Origin: Ciborinia camelliae
Taxonomy: Eukaryota > Ascomycota > Leotiomycetes > Helotiales > Sclerotiniaceae
Length of the DNA stretch: 64,000 nt
Reading direction: 5' to 3'
NCBI GenBank assembly: GCA_025890175.1
Contig: JANPYM010000003.1
Span: 3,147,466-3,211,465 of the forward strand
Part shown: one piece after another, positions 23,820-34,711 of the stretch
Position numbering within the stretch: the first letter of the stretch is position 1
Layout: every line of letters begins with the position of its first letter
Translations under genes and position numbers: made by a program
The notes under the pieces: generated by a model
What the model saw: only the letters and a program-made list of their open reading frames with translations
Databases searched by the model: none
What the model was told of the DNA's origin: nothing

Positions 23820-25488
23820 ATGTCACTTCTGGATAGGAAAGACAACCCCCAAGATACATCCGACGATGTGGTCGTCGATAGTCTTCCCATTGATCCCAAC
23901 AGCGGGCTTTCTCGAGGACTACAAACTCGACATTTGAGTATGATGGCACTTGCAGGTACAATTCCACCCCCATGATATTCTCTCGCCAACAACCTGACAT
24001 TGCTCAGGAATCATTGGACCAGGTCTTCTTGTCGGTTCAGGTGGTGCACTAGCATCTGGTGGGCCTGCCTCCCTCTTGATAGGCTTTGGTGTCATTGGTT
24101 TAATTGCCTTCTCAATCATGCAATCACTCGGAGAACTTACCACATTATATCCCGCATCCGGATCCTTCATCTCCTTAACCTCTCGCTTCTTTGACCCGGC
24201 ATTCAGCGTTGCTGTTGGTTGGAATTACTTCATTATTTGGGCTGCTGTTCTCGCCAATGAATACAATACCCTCTCTTCCATCTTCATTTTCTGGAGCGAC
24301 AAAGTCCCTTTGTGGGGATATTTCCTAATTTTCTGGTTTGCATTCCTTGGTTTCCAGTTGTTAGGCGTTGCAGCTTTCGGAGAAGCGGAGTTTTGGCTCG
24401 CACTCCTGAAACTTGGAGGACTAGTCGCCTTCTTCATCTTCTCCATTATTTACACAGCTGGAGGACTTCGCGGCCAAGAACGCGCGCTCGGATTTCAGTA
24501 TTGGCATGACCCTGGGGCTTTTGCCGATGGATTCCGAGGGGTTGCGAAAGTCTTCGTTTTCTGCTCGACATTTTATGCAGGCTGTGAGTCTATTGCAGTG
24601 GCGGCGGCTGAAACCCGAAACCCTAAGCATGCAGTTCCGCTGGCAATTCGACAGGTTTTCTGGCGTATCATCTTTATCTACATGGGCTCGGCTCTCTTTT
24701 TCGGAATGACATGTCCATGGAATGCACAGGGGTTGGCAAGTGCGGGGTCCAAGGCATTAAGAAGCCCGATGACTGTTGCAATTCAAAATGCGGGATGGGA
24801 AGGAGGCGTGCATTTGATAAACGCGTTTATATTGGCTACTTGTTTGAGTGCTGTGAATAGTTCTATTTACATTGGATCGAGAACCATTCTTTTCATGGCA
24901 CAAGAGGGACATGCGCCGAGGTTCTTGAGATTCACAGATAAGAGAGGGGTGCCGATCTATGCGATTGTGTTTACGAATCTCTTCGGTGCACTGAGTATGA
25001 TGAATGTTTCGTCAGGAGCAGGAGCTGCATATAACTACATAGTCAATCTCTCCGGTGTATCGACTTTCCTTGTTTGGGGCTCCATTTCATTCATACATAT
25101 CCGATTCCGCTCAGCATGGAAAGCTCAAGGCAGAAGGGTGTCGGATTTGCCGTTTGTCTCTTTCGGGTACCCGTATAATGCATATTTTGGATTAGGAGCA
25201 AATGCTTTTTTGGCTTTAGTACAGGGTTGGACAACTTTGAGCCCGTTTGTTGCAGGGGATTTTGTGGATGCGTATATCCTATTGGCGCTCTTCCCGTTGA
25301 TATGGTTGGGGTATAAAGTATGGTTCAAGACGAGCATTTGGGAGTTGAGAGAAATTGATCTCGATGAAGGTAGGAGAGATGATCTGGATCCTGCCGCTGC
25401 GGGCGATTTTGAGAGTTTGGGGGATGGGTATGAGAGCGGGATGGTAACGAAAAAGCCGTTATGGAGAAGGATTGTGAAGAACCTTTAG
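23820..25488 (+). CDS. amino-acid permease (APC superfamily, fungal YAT type)
   Basis: Exons 23820-23955 and 24008-25488 give about 538 residues. The splice junction completes the diagnostic first-helix motif LAGIIGPGLLVGSGGALASG, which in this family forms the broken helix binding the amino and carboxyl groups of the substrate. About 12 hydrophobic helices follow, with the conserved ALGE-like SLGELTTLYP, an AAAETRNPKHAVP segment in the cytosolic loop, and SIYIGSRTILFMAQEG. The tail is acidic. These are plasma-membrane proton-coupled amino-acid importers; the substrate range is not readable from sequence. Confidence 0.9.
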
Positions 25489-26901
25489 AGCTTGTTTTAG
25501 AATCCATTTTTACATATATCCCCGTTTGCACGTCTCCGATTGAGAGTTGACAGCGTTTCCATGGCCTTCACTGAAAAGTTTCGATTCTGCTGTGTTGCGC
25601 TGCAGTTAGCCGTACTCCTATTTCTACACAATTTCTAGTTGCTGAAAACTCTCCATCTAATATGCACGGGCACAGAAATGACTTACATTTTCGGTTTTTC
25701 AATATTGCTTTTTCCGTCTTTTAGGTTGAGAATCGCTAGGAGTTAAATGGCTTCAGCCCAGTTTTATTGACTATTAGAATGTCCATAGCTCCACCTCCGT
25801 TTCCAAAATTGCAACTGTGAAGTCTTCATGTGTGTTTACAACTGAAAATTTCTGTCCCCCTCAACTTCTTCTCTACCTCGTCAAAGCAAACCACCTCTAT
25901 CAATCTCTAACACCATGGCGCCTAAACTGTATCCTTATAGCGTTATCATATCTACAAACAAGCGAAGATTGGGTCTATCGGATTGCTTGTCGCGGATCAT
26001 CTTGAGGGGATTCTTATCTCCTTTTGAAAGAAAATAATGTATTTTCTTTGCAGCTTTGTCTTTTTTTTCCTTTTTCGTTGTCTTTTGCGCCGTACTTTAT
26101 GGGGATGGGACTACTCTTTGCGTGGAGCTTTTCAATATTTAAACCGTTTCCAAAAATAGAAAGTGCGTTTGGGGGACAGAAGAAATTTCACTAGGGCAAC
26201 TCCATCCACAGAGTATTGTTCCCAAGAGGGGAGGAGTGGAGGGAGGGTAGCGACGCGGATATCGTCAGACCTGGATTGTCTGGTGGAGAGAGGAGTGGAA
26301 TAATGAATGTCATACCAAGTTGTGGTCCATGACTCGAGCTATCTTGTCTGATGAAATAGAGAAAGAATGCTAGCTACTTCTGGGGGGATTTGGGTAGTTG
26401 TTTAGTGTTGAGACATCGAGAATGTGCAATAGGAATTAGGTATCACTAATCTCATCCCCACCTAATATATCCGGTCTCACTGTACCATGAAGGCCATTGT
26501 GCATATTATCAAGATATGGCTGTTACCCAAACTAGGCACCTAGAACCAATGGAATCATCATCTTTTGATACAGAAAAGAGAGGCTGTAGCAAAATTACAG
26601 AACTCTCTAACTTTTCTTTCCTGTTATACTCGAATGCCATATCAATCGAAAGCTCCTTCAGATATCTATCTACACCATAGAAAAGCAATTGCACCCGCCC
26701 AAGTTCGGTCTCCCAACGTAGCGTCGCGCCTTCGCTTCAAGTCGAACATTAATGCCCACGCTGTATATTGCAAGCAGTAAGATACGGAACACGAAATTCC
26801 AACTCCAAAGTTGTGCCGTGTCCCGCATGTTCACTTCCTCCATACGACGGTTCCATCCTTCCTCGATGATATTCGCGATGATCACCATAACGGTGGTTAC
26901 A
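25489..26901. other. intergenic, no gene seen
   Basis: About 1.4 kb without a supported gene. Short frames near 25817 and 26565 lack content. Confidence 0.4.
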
Positions 26902-27147
26902 TTTACTTCTTTCACGAAACTTCTATATGAAATTAGGGCTAAGATATGGAGAACATCATTATCTCGACGATTTTCTACTCTCCAGACCTTTCTTTCTGTC
27001 TTTCTTTCTGCCTCTAGGTTGATGAATCTTCACTCCCTCCCATATCCCATGCCGTGCATTGCATTTCATATTAGACAAACGATCATCCCTCCAGCAGCTC
27101 CTAGAATTTTGACATACTTGTATTTTGGCCCCGAAAAAATTACATGA
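26902..27147 (+). pseudogene. possible 2EXR-domain relic
   Basis: The plus-strand frame reads FTKLLYEIRAKIWRTSLS at its start, close to the 2EXR signature (FxxLPxEIRxxIWxxAL) seen in the intact minus-strand gene at 27622-28761. Downstream sequence does not continue as a 2EXR protein. Too short to be sure; treated as a fragment. Confidence 0.4.
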
Positions 27148-27621
27148 AGAGAGCCATCAAACTTATCATATCATATCATATCATACCAACGAGAAGTGAA
27201 AGAGAACTTGAAGATGCTTGATTGATATCTTTCCAGATCACCCTCTCTCTGCTTTATTACATTGCAATATTACAATCAATCACAACTTCAAAAGAAATGG
27301 GTTTTTAATGATTATTCGGACTATTACTGTGACAAGGGTATAATGGCTTGGAAGGGTATTCGTATAATCGAATCCTTTAGTCTCCTCCTCAACTTATTCA
27401 ATAATATAGAACCGTCCTTGAGAGTAAAATTTCCATGCTTCAAAAGACCCAGGCCAAGGAAATCGAACTGGCTCAACACTGAGAATACCCAATATTCGAA
27501 AAACCAACCTGCCTCTACTCTAATTAACGATACTTTGTAAAAACCCAGCGCCTTCCATTTAATCCTTTCCATGTAATCCTTTCCCATACTTTGATAGGGA
27601 TTCAGCCGCATCAAGAGTAAT

Positions 27622-28761
27622 TTACTCCTCAACAGTTGTGATTCGGGGGTTACCATTCATGTATTCTGCCTTTTTCCGTTCAAACTCCTCTCGAGCTCTA
27701 TCAAGCCTTCTCTTGACTGCACCGGTCGTCATAAGTTTTTCCTCGAAAATCGGCATCTCACAGTCCAAGCTTTCAAAAGGACCTCCTTCAACAAACGTAA
27801 TAGGATAGTGTTGTACGCGTTCCAAATCGACCGTTCTTAATGACTCAACTTCCTGTTTATAATTATGCTGCAGGGAAATAAACTCTTGCTCCTTGATTTG
27901 ATCATATGGCTGTTCGTAGAAGGCTAATGAATTCTCGATATCTTGTATGTCAATCAGCACAAGATCATCCAAACAAGCGATGGGATGTCGCCGATGCACC
28001 ATTGTTACAGTTTCGACGACCCCTCCCCGAAGAAACCAATGTAGCCATTTTTCCATGAAGGTCCACCTAGAATAGTTCACGAAACTGTTTAACTCAACAC
28101 ACGACGGGCGCGTGAGTATAGCCAAGTGTTTAATACGTTTGAAGTCAGGCACCCACACGATGCCCCTCCGTAGAGCCCCTGAACATTCGTTAAAACTAAG
28201 CATGTCAAAGTACAGAATATCGGTGTCGAAATTGAACAGTATATGAGGAGCTGGAGTTAAGGCGTTTGTCAGTGGCGATTGAAATGCTTTAGTATAATAT
28301 GAGCATGCTATATCATACGACTCATGATACACATAAAGCAATGGATTTGAGGTACGGGTGCGGAAGGTATAACCTCGATTGTGTCTCGATTCTACACCGA
28401 AGAGACCTGCCTCGCTGTGGTTGGGATGTTGGGGCTCTTTCAGTACTGATACTACACGAGGCTCTGAAAGTGCTTCTTTCCAGATCATAGCTCTGAGCTC
28501 GTATGTCAGTTGGATAAACAGCGGGAATGATTCTGAATTAGAGGCTGTGTCGGTATAGAAGTTTGCACCTCGTAGTGGGCGTAAGATCTCAACCTTCTTT
28601 AGAAACCTATCTTCTTGAACAGAACACTCTGGACACCCTGAATCTAGTGCATGGTATTGAACATCGCAGTTAATACAAGAGACAACATAGGTGGAGGAGT
28701 TTGATCTAAGAACGCGTCGGTTCTGTTCCTGTTTCTGTTTCTGTTTTCGTTTCCGTGCCAT
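27622..28761 (-). CDS. 2EXR-domain protein
   Basis: Single frame of 379 residues, starting with a short Lys/Arg/Gln-rich stretch. A CxNC...CPEC cysteine group (residues about 30-46) may bind a metal. The 2EXR signature follows: FPLFIQLTYELRAMIWKEAL then PRVV, then NPLLYVYHESYDIA and FNFDTDILYFD. The C-terminal third is charged and helical. 2EXR proteins are abundant in filamentous ascomycetes and have no established biochemical function. A frame-broken paralogue lies just upstream in the opposite direction (29009-30086), sharing both the core and the C-terminal MPIFEEKLMTT region. Confidence 0.85.
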   Translation of the reverse strand: MARKRKQKQKQEQNRRVLRSNSSTYVVSCINCDVQYHALDSGCPECSVQEDRFLKKVEILRPLRGANFYTDTASNSESFPLFIQLTYELRAMIWKEALSEPRVVSVLKEPQHPNHSEAGLFGVESRHNRGYTFRTRTSNPLLYVYHESYDIACSYYTKAFQSPLTNALTPAPHILFNFDTDILYFDMLSFNECSGALRRGIVWVPDFKRIKHLAILTRPSCVELNSFVNYSRWTFMEKWLHWFLRGGVVETVTMVHRRHPIACLDDLVLIDIQDIENSLAFYEQPYDQIKEQEFISLQHNYKQEVESLRTVDLERVQHYPITFVEGGPFESLDCEMPIFEEKLMTTGAVKRRLDRAREEFERKKAEYMNGNPRITTVEE

Positions 28762-28789
28762 GATGTAACGAGAGAACGAGAGGATGAAT

Positions 28790-28872
28790 ATGAAGATGAA
28801 TATGAAGATGAAGATGAAGATGAAGATGAAGAGAAAGAGGAAGAGAAAGAGGAAGAAGAGAAAGAGGAAGAT
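28790..28872. repeat. GATGAA/GAGGAA microsatellite
   Basis: Repeats of GAATATGAAGAT, GAAGAT and GAGGAAGAGAAA form a purine-rich tract in the 5' leader region of the 2EXR gene. Confidence 0.8.
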
Positions 28873-29008
28873 ATATATACGTTAGGTGCTGTGGAGGAAG
28901 GAACGGCTTATAAAGCCTTACATAATCAATTCCACATCTAAGGGCCTAACTTGGAAAGCATAGGTAACCTAATATTCAAATTATTCCTTCTCACCTCTAA
29001 TCTAACCT

Positions 29009-30086
29009 ATGACTATAACTCCCTACGGTATCTTCAAATATCATGAACCTGTTTGGAACAATGAATTATGCCCCCGATTGCCGAACCATTTGCGATACCT
29101 CATATGGAAAAAGGTTTTGCCTGGACCGTGTATCATATACCTACGATATCGATTACTCAAGTTAACAGATAGGAAAACCGGATACTGGATCGTTTACTCT
29201 TTTCCTGAAATTTTTGAAGCATTTGCGATACCTTATATGGAAAAACGCTTTGCTTGGACTGTGTATTATATATCTAAGACGTTGATTACTCAAGTTACCA
29301 GATGCCAGATGGGAAAACAAGTTTTGGATACGAATCGCCTACTACTATACCCATGGCATACGCATGCCGTGAAGCATACATGGTGGTTCTGGGATAGTAC
29401 ATGGCGGCATTGGATCTATTCCCCAGACATGGTTCAATTTTGATATTGACACTCTTTACCTCGATTGTGGACCCATTACACAACATCTACAACTGGAAAT
29501 GAATTGTGTGAGCTGGACATCCGACTTGCAAAAGGTTCAACGTATCGCTATTTTCAGCTACCCAGAAGAAACATATGGCTATCCTCACCACATCAGGACT
29601 TTTTCCATGCGCGGTTTCACATTTGGAGATTGGCTGTACTATATGTTATATCACGGCAATATTACCCATGTTATCTTCACAAATAGACGTCACCGGGCAA
29701 CTGTCTGCGATAATCTCACACTCATCGACTTACAAAACCCTGCTACTTCATTGTCTGTATATGAGAGGCCATACGATCCCATAGCGGAGAGAGCACTACG
29801 ACGAAAACAGGAATCGTTCCGCAATCGATATTGTTCACATAATGTTAAGCTAGGCCCAAGCCTGGTGAACATTCGAAGCTTGGATGATTTGAGATAACAA
29901 GAAGCTGCTGCAAATGGCGGCGTGGTTCCTTATCAGATGCCAATAATCGAATGTAAAACCATGATGACGAAGCCGATGGAGACAAAGCTAAATGAAGCTG
30001 CAGCACAGTATCAACTCAAGAAAATCGAATACGAAAGGAAACGAAGAGAAAGGAGGGAGATGTTGAACGGAACCTTTTTGCCATAG
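29009..30086 (+). pseudogene. frame-broken 2EXR paralogue with internal duplication
   Basis: Pieces in three frames align in order with the intact gene at 27622-28761. RLPNHLRYLIWKKVLPG matches the 2EXR start, FNFDIDTLYLD matches FNFDTDILYFD, LTLIDLQNPATSLSVYERPYD matches LVLIDIQDIENSLAFYEQPYD, and MPIIECKTMMT matches MPIFEEKLMTT. Breaks include an in-frame TAA at 29895 and a shift near 29440-29470. In addition a segment of about 100 bases starting at 29087 is repeated at 29220 (period 133, not a multiple of three), so the second copy is out of frame. Clearly non-functional as a full-length protein; opposite in direction to the intact gene. Confidence 0.75.
29087..29320 (+). repeat. diverged 133-bp tandem duplication
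   Basis: CATTTGCGATACCT...ATGGAAAAA followed by TTGCCTGGACCGTGTAT at 29087 recurs at 29220 with substitutions, ending near a shared GATTACTCAAGTTA word. Its length shifts the frame of the 2EXR relic. Confidence 0.75.
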
Positions 30087-30854
30087 AAACTACGACGATC
30101 GGAAATTGAGTGACTTGATATAGGATAATCTAAGTGTGGGGGTACACATTGCATGCTAACCATCGCTGGCAAACCACCATGTTCACTTTCCATGTGAACT
30201 GGTATTAGCATTTGTAATATCTTTGAAAAGCCCTGTTGTGGATGTTCATTTGAGAGGTATTAAGGAAAGAAATTCATTTTCTCATCTCGCACGAGGACTA
30301 TTGTTATATCTATCTACCTAAAAGAGGAACAGCTAGGTGCTCGGTGCAAGACCTGGAAGAGAATGGTTTTGTTCGTGATGTGGCAATTTGTATAGTATAC
30401 AGACTTCCCTCCAAACATCGGTATTTCTTCAACATTACAAGCAAAACATAGAGGTACCTAACAACGACTACTATCCTTAGAGTTCATTTGTAATCTTCGC
30501 TATGCATCACCATTATGACTTCTTTGGAGCATCTCGGTCTACTCTTTCTTCCGGCAATTTTCTGTATTTAGATTCGCTCAGGCTACCTGTGAATGCTAAA
30601 AACGAAACTGGAGTTCGACCAACATCCTCGATGCTTTTCGGGTGAATAGCACTCCAGCGTATGTGTTTATACGCAACAGCCAAATATGTTTAATTGCTTG
30701 AACAAATGGTACAGGTGTAGTACGGTCTAATACTCGATCACTTCAAGTCTTTTCACTCCCATATTACTTAGAAGTCAACCCACATATACTGGAGCGTTTA
30801 CCTTTATTCTCAAATTGAATGTTCATTTCCTGAACAAGAAGTGCTAATGGATTC
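30087..30854. other. intergenic, no gene seen
   Basis: AT-rich spacer between the 2EXR relic (plus) and the membrane-protein gene (minus); both 3' ends face it. Confidence 0.45.
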
Positions 30855-31880
30855 TCAAAATTTAGTTTTCTTTTTACTATAATTCTCTCTACCCTTTTCA
30901 TTCCTCTCCATGGTATTTCTTTCAATCTCCACACCCCTTCTACCATCCCCATTCCCCGCCTCTCTCTTCTCATCCTCACTGCCCTCCAACCCAAAAGTCA
31001 AAATAAAACTCGATCCCCTACTCACAGCTCCCAAGCAAACACTGTCCTTCGCGACATTGAATCCCAATTCACCAAATCCACCAGGGGGGCCCAACATTTC
31101 CTTCATCTCATTCAACGCTTCCTTATCAATCACCAATCTCCAATCCAATTTCCTCTCATGATCGCCATTCTTAAGACTATCACTTCTCTGGCGGGACAAC
31201 TCGATGATCTGTTCTTGATGTCCGTTTCCACTCTCGTCCTCCATCTTACTCAACATCGACTCCGAATCGTTCCTCCAATCCATCATCGAAACATATTGAT
31301 GGAGTTCCAAAGCACGCCGTTGGGTCCTTGCAAGAACTATCTTATGATCTTGTCGAAGCTCGTGGAGAATAGGTATTAGAGTATCGGAAATAAGAAGGAA
31401 GGTCTGGGACAATAACCATGTGGCTATCAACTCCACCGCAAGCAATATGACACTCCCCGCGATCCCAGACTCTACTCCGCCGGCCCAGTATCTCATGTTG
31501 TATAAACTATCCCTCCATTCCATATATGTTGCCGTGGTTTCACGACTCGAGACTAGCCAAACGATAGTATCTAATATCAAGGAGAGGATCCTATCGACGA
31601 ATCCATGAATGATCCATAACCCTCCCACTAATAAGTATGTCTCCCCAGTCGTTGGACCTTTGATCGAGGTTGTATATGAGGATCGTGAGGTAGGAGGAAG
31701 TCCTCGGCGGGACAATTTTTGGTTTTGATATAATACTTTGAAAATAAAATATTGTATCATGACCATAAAGAACCAAGCCACCAAATTCGACAACACAAAA
31801 GTCGTAAAAGCGAGATTAATAGCCGGTCCGTCGATCTCAACATGGCGGTCAATGCCCTTGAGCTCTCCAAATGAATCCAT
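30855..31880 (-). CDS. integral membrane protein of unknown function
   Basis: Single frame of 341 residues. Hydrophobic helices are seen at about residues 22-45, 82-105 and 138-170 (three or four segments). After the last comes a soluble C-terminal half with a Gly/Pro-rich GPPGGFGELGF segment and a hydrophobic VCLGAVSRGSSFILTFGL stretch. The very C-terminus is Lys/Arg/Glu-rich. It has a compact open frame and sensible hydropathy, but I do not recognise the family. Start chosen at the first ATG, followed by an acidic N-terminus. Confidence 0.7.
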   Translation of the reverse strand: MDSFGELKGIDRHVEIDGPAINLAFTTFVLSNLVAWFFMVMIQYFIFKVLYQNQKLSRRGLPPTSRSSYTTSIKGPTTGETYLLVGGLWIIHGFVDRILSLILDTIVWLVSSRETTATYMEWRDSLYNMRYWAGGVESGIAGSVILLAVELIATWLLSQTFLLISDTLIPILHELRQDHKIVLARTQRRALELHQYVSMMDWRNDSESMLSKMEDESGNGHQEQIIELSRQRSDSLKNGDHERKLDWRLVIDKEALNEMKEMLGPPGGFGELGFNVAKDSVCLGAVSRGSSFILTFGLEGSEDEKREAGNGDGRRGVEIERNTMERNEKGRENYSKKKTKF

Positions 31881-32564
31881 CTCTAGCTTTATATCTCAAC
31901 ATGCAATTGTGGGAACCTCAAATCACGAACAAACGTTGGGTCATTGAAGATATCAAAAAAAGAAAGAAAGAAGAAAGAAAGAAAGAACAAAAAAAAGAAA
32001 GCTTCCATCACGTAAAGCTACCTCCCATCACATTATAAAAATACATATTCGAACAGCCAAGCCTCAATTAAACGCACCTCAACCTTTCAGCCCTAAGAAT
32101 ACGTAGCTATACGGCGTATCGAATACGCCTTACGAAACATGTCCCCACACCGATCGTAAGAATTGTCAAGTACGTACGCCAAACGAACCAATAGGATTGT
32201 GGTGGCTACGAATGAGAACGGGAGTTACTTAATGTCCGTGATCATGAGTTTTCAGGGGTAATGGTTATGGTTTAGCGCGAGGTGGACCGGAGTGGGTTTC
32301 CGAGATATCCGAGATGGGGATGCGAGCGAGGTGTGCACGTGGAGTGGAGGGTATGATCGAGAGACGGTAAAAAGGTATGAGGAGTGAGAGAGAGACGAAT
32401 GTTCCGTGATAGGTATCGCATGACTTCCACGGACTTTATATTAGATGGCAGGTATTGTTCTTATTGCGAGTACGACATTTCGATCTCGATTCGGATCCGG
32501 ATATTCTGGAAATGCCGTGCCCGTTCCGCATTCGCCGTAGTCCTTATGGTATCATGTGCCAGTC
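31881..32564. other. intergenic, no gene seen
   Basis: Contains a GAAA-rich run at 31950-32000. It is the upstream region of the membrane-protein gene and the 3' flank of the phosphotransferase gene. Confidence 0.45.
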
Positions 32565-33895
32565 TTATGCATGAGGCTGAGACTGGTGGGTGCGTCGATT
32601 GTGATCCATCACCACCCGCATCTCCTCCCATTCCTTTGCGAGCTCTCGGAACGAAATCTCGCTGAGGTACTTCCAGGACGGTCCCCGGAGAGCATATAAG
32701 CTCAACGCTCGGACGAGTACACTGCTTCTGTCCTCGGCTTCCCATCTATACCCTGGGACGAGTTTCTCCATGAGGTCGTAGAAGTGTCGTTTGATGATTT
32801 TTCTCTCGTCTGGGAAGAGTTCCCGGTGGTCCCACAACCAATATGGTGGTACTCGCGTCATGAGGCGAGGGAGCTAGAGGATATGTTAATTGGAAGTTCC
32901 AATATCTTGTATGGAGAGGAGAAAAAATGATTAGTACTCACGACCAAAGAATGATCCCAGTCCACCACTGCCGTTAATTCGATATTTCTTGGGCCAGCGC
33001 AGTGGAACATGACGTTTCTGGGATATAGATCTGGATGCCAGATTGTAGGAGTGCCATCATATCGGCGAAAAAGTTTATATTCATTCATCTCGTCGAAGAT
33101 TTTTTTGAGTTGAAATAGATCGATGACTTCTGCCGTGGAGAGGTTTTCTTTGCTCACACCGCTCCAGGCATTCACCAAACTGCCGATAAAATTTTCAAAA
33201 TCCGGCTGGGTTGGAATCACCACACCCTGAATGACTGGGGTAACGATCCTCGTCTGCATAGAACTGCCAATGAACCCCATATTCCTCGAAGCCATATCCG
33301 GTCGGTTATCTATGATACCATAGCTCGAAAACGTGACACTGGATTCCTTTTTCTCAATGAACTTGGCAATCTCCTCGGCAAATTTCAATCGTTCTCCTAA
33401 ATCATAGAGGCCGGTGCGAGGGATTGACGAGTCGAGGATACGATAGTGTTTTTCGAGAGTTTCTCCCGCCGCTTTTCTTTGAATAATATAAGGGCACTTG
33501 ATGGGATTATCAAACGACGCATCATAGGCCAAAATAGCCGGGATAGGTAAAGGAGTTTCACTCGATCCTCCCTCTCCATATGCATGTACCAAAGCCACTA
33601 CTCTTTTCGTAGCACCATGGATCACGTCCTTGGTATCTCTGGGCTTATACATCATGGTGCGGAGGATGCAGTGCTCGCGATTTCCGAGGATTTGTGGCGC
33701 ATTGCCATGACTAGATGGCTTGAACAGCGTGCATTGAAACATCACCACGTTGTTGTTGCTTCCTCCTCGCATCTCGCAATTTTCGACATATTTTCCAAAC
33801 CCAATCTTACGGATGAACTTCTCGATGACGGCTGTGACGTGTTCTATTCCCTCTGACGAAGGCGGGAAGGGGTTCTTCTCGGCGTTTTTAGACAT
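32565..33895 (-). CDS. APH-fold phosphotransferase-like protein
   Basis: Exons 33895-32942 and 32873-32565 (intron GTGAGT...CTAG) give about 420 residues. The kinase-like fold of aminoglycoside phosphotransferases is recognisable: YIIQRKAAGETL in the N-lobe hinge area, the catalytic loop WHPDLYPRNVMF with Asp and Asn, and the metal-binding VVDWDH just before the splice site. The C-terminal exon (DHRELFPDERKIIKRHFYD...) is typical of the fungal expansion of this family. Fungal members are numerous and almost all lack known substrates; antibiotic resistance should not be inferred. A 13-bp minisatellite lies 20 bases upstream of the start. Confidence 0.85.
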
Positions 33896-33917
33896 GGTGT
33901 GTGACTTAGTGGTCGAA

Positions 33918-33995
33918 ATTGAGTGCGAGGATTGAGTGCGAGGATTGAGTGCGAGGATTGAGTGCGAGGATTGAGTGCGAGGATTGAGTGCGAGG
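33918..33995. repeat. 13-bp minisatellite (six copies)
   Basis: The unit ATTGAGTGCGAGG occurs six times in a row without change, followed by degenerate copies (ATTGAGTGATGAG, AATTAAGTGATG). It lies immediately upstream of the phosphotransferase start codon, on its transcribed 5' side. Confidence 0.95.
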
Positions 33996-34711
33996 ATTGA
34001 GTGATGAGAATTAAGTGATGAAGTCTGAGCAATGAAGCCTGAGTATTGAAGATCGAGTAGTCAGGTTGAGTAGGTATTAAACCTTGAGAATGAAAGCTCT
34101 CTATCAAGATCGAGCAACAAATATTGCTGGTGAAGATTGAATATCAAAGATTCGAGTCAGTAAGGTTAAATCAAGAAGAACTTATTGGTATGTAATGAAG
34201 TCAAGTATCAAATCAGTAATTGCAGAGTAAAAGGTTGATATGAAACTATTGTTGATTGTTTACTAGTTAGGGAGGTAAGGTAAGGTAGTCAAAGGTTGTG
34301 TATGTTGTTAGGATTTACCTATCACCCCGGCGATATTTCTCGATGCTTTTCCATCGGAAAAGCCAACCACAATAACAATACTCCACAACTTTAGACATCA
34401 ATTGTAACCTGTCTAATTATCTCTTTCTGGTTGTAGAATTGAGAGGTTTCTTTCACTGTACTCATCTATGTGCAGTGCATCAGGGCCCTTTGAGACGGAA
34501 CTTGGATTTTTACACTTCAATAGTTGCTTCAATTCCATAATAATACTAAAGGATTCAGGAAGATGACAGCGCTATATGTAGCGGTCTAAGTATTACAACT
34601 ATACTTCTACATCCATCTTAAAATGAAGAGTTAAGATTATATATACCCGCCTCTTTGCATCTGCTCCTCATATAAAATTGAGTGTAAACCTTCCACCAAA
34701 ATCCCAGTTCC
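33996..34711. other. intergenic, no gene seen
   Basis: Degenerate continuation of the minisatellite to about 34150, then AT-rich spacer and the 3' flank of the Dsl1-like gene. Confidence 0.5.

Noticed and set aside
33844..34107. Repetitive 87-residue minus-strand frame
   Set aside because: It is only the translation of the 13-bp minisatellite.
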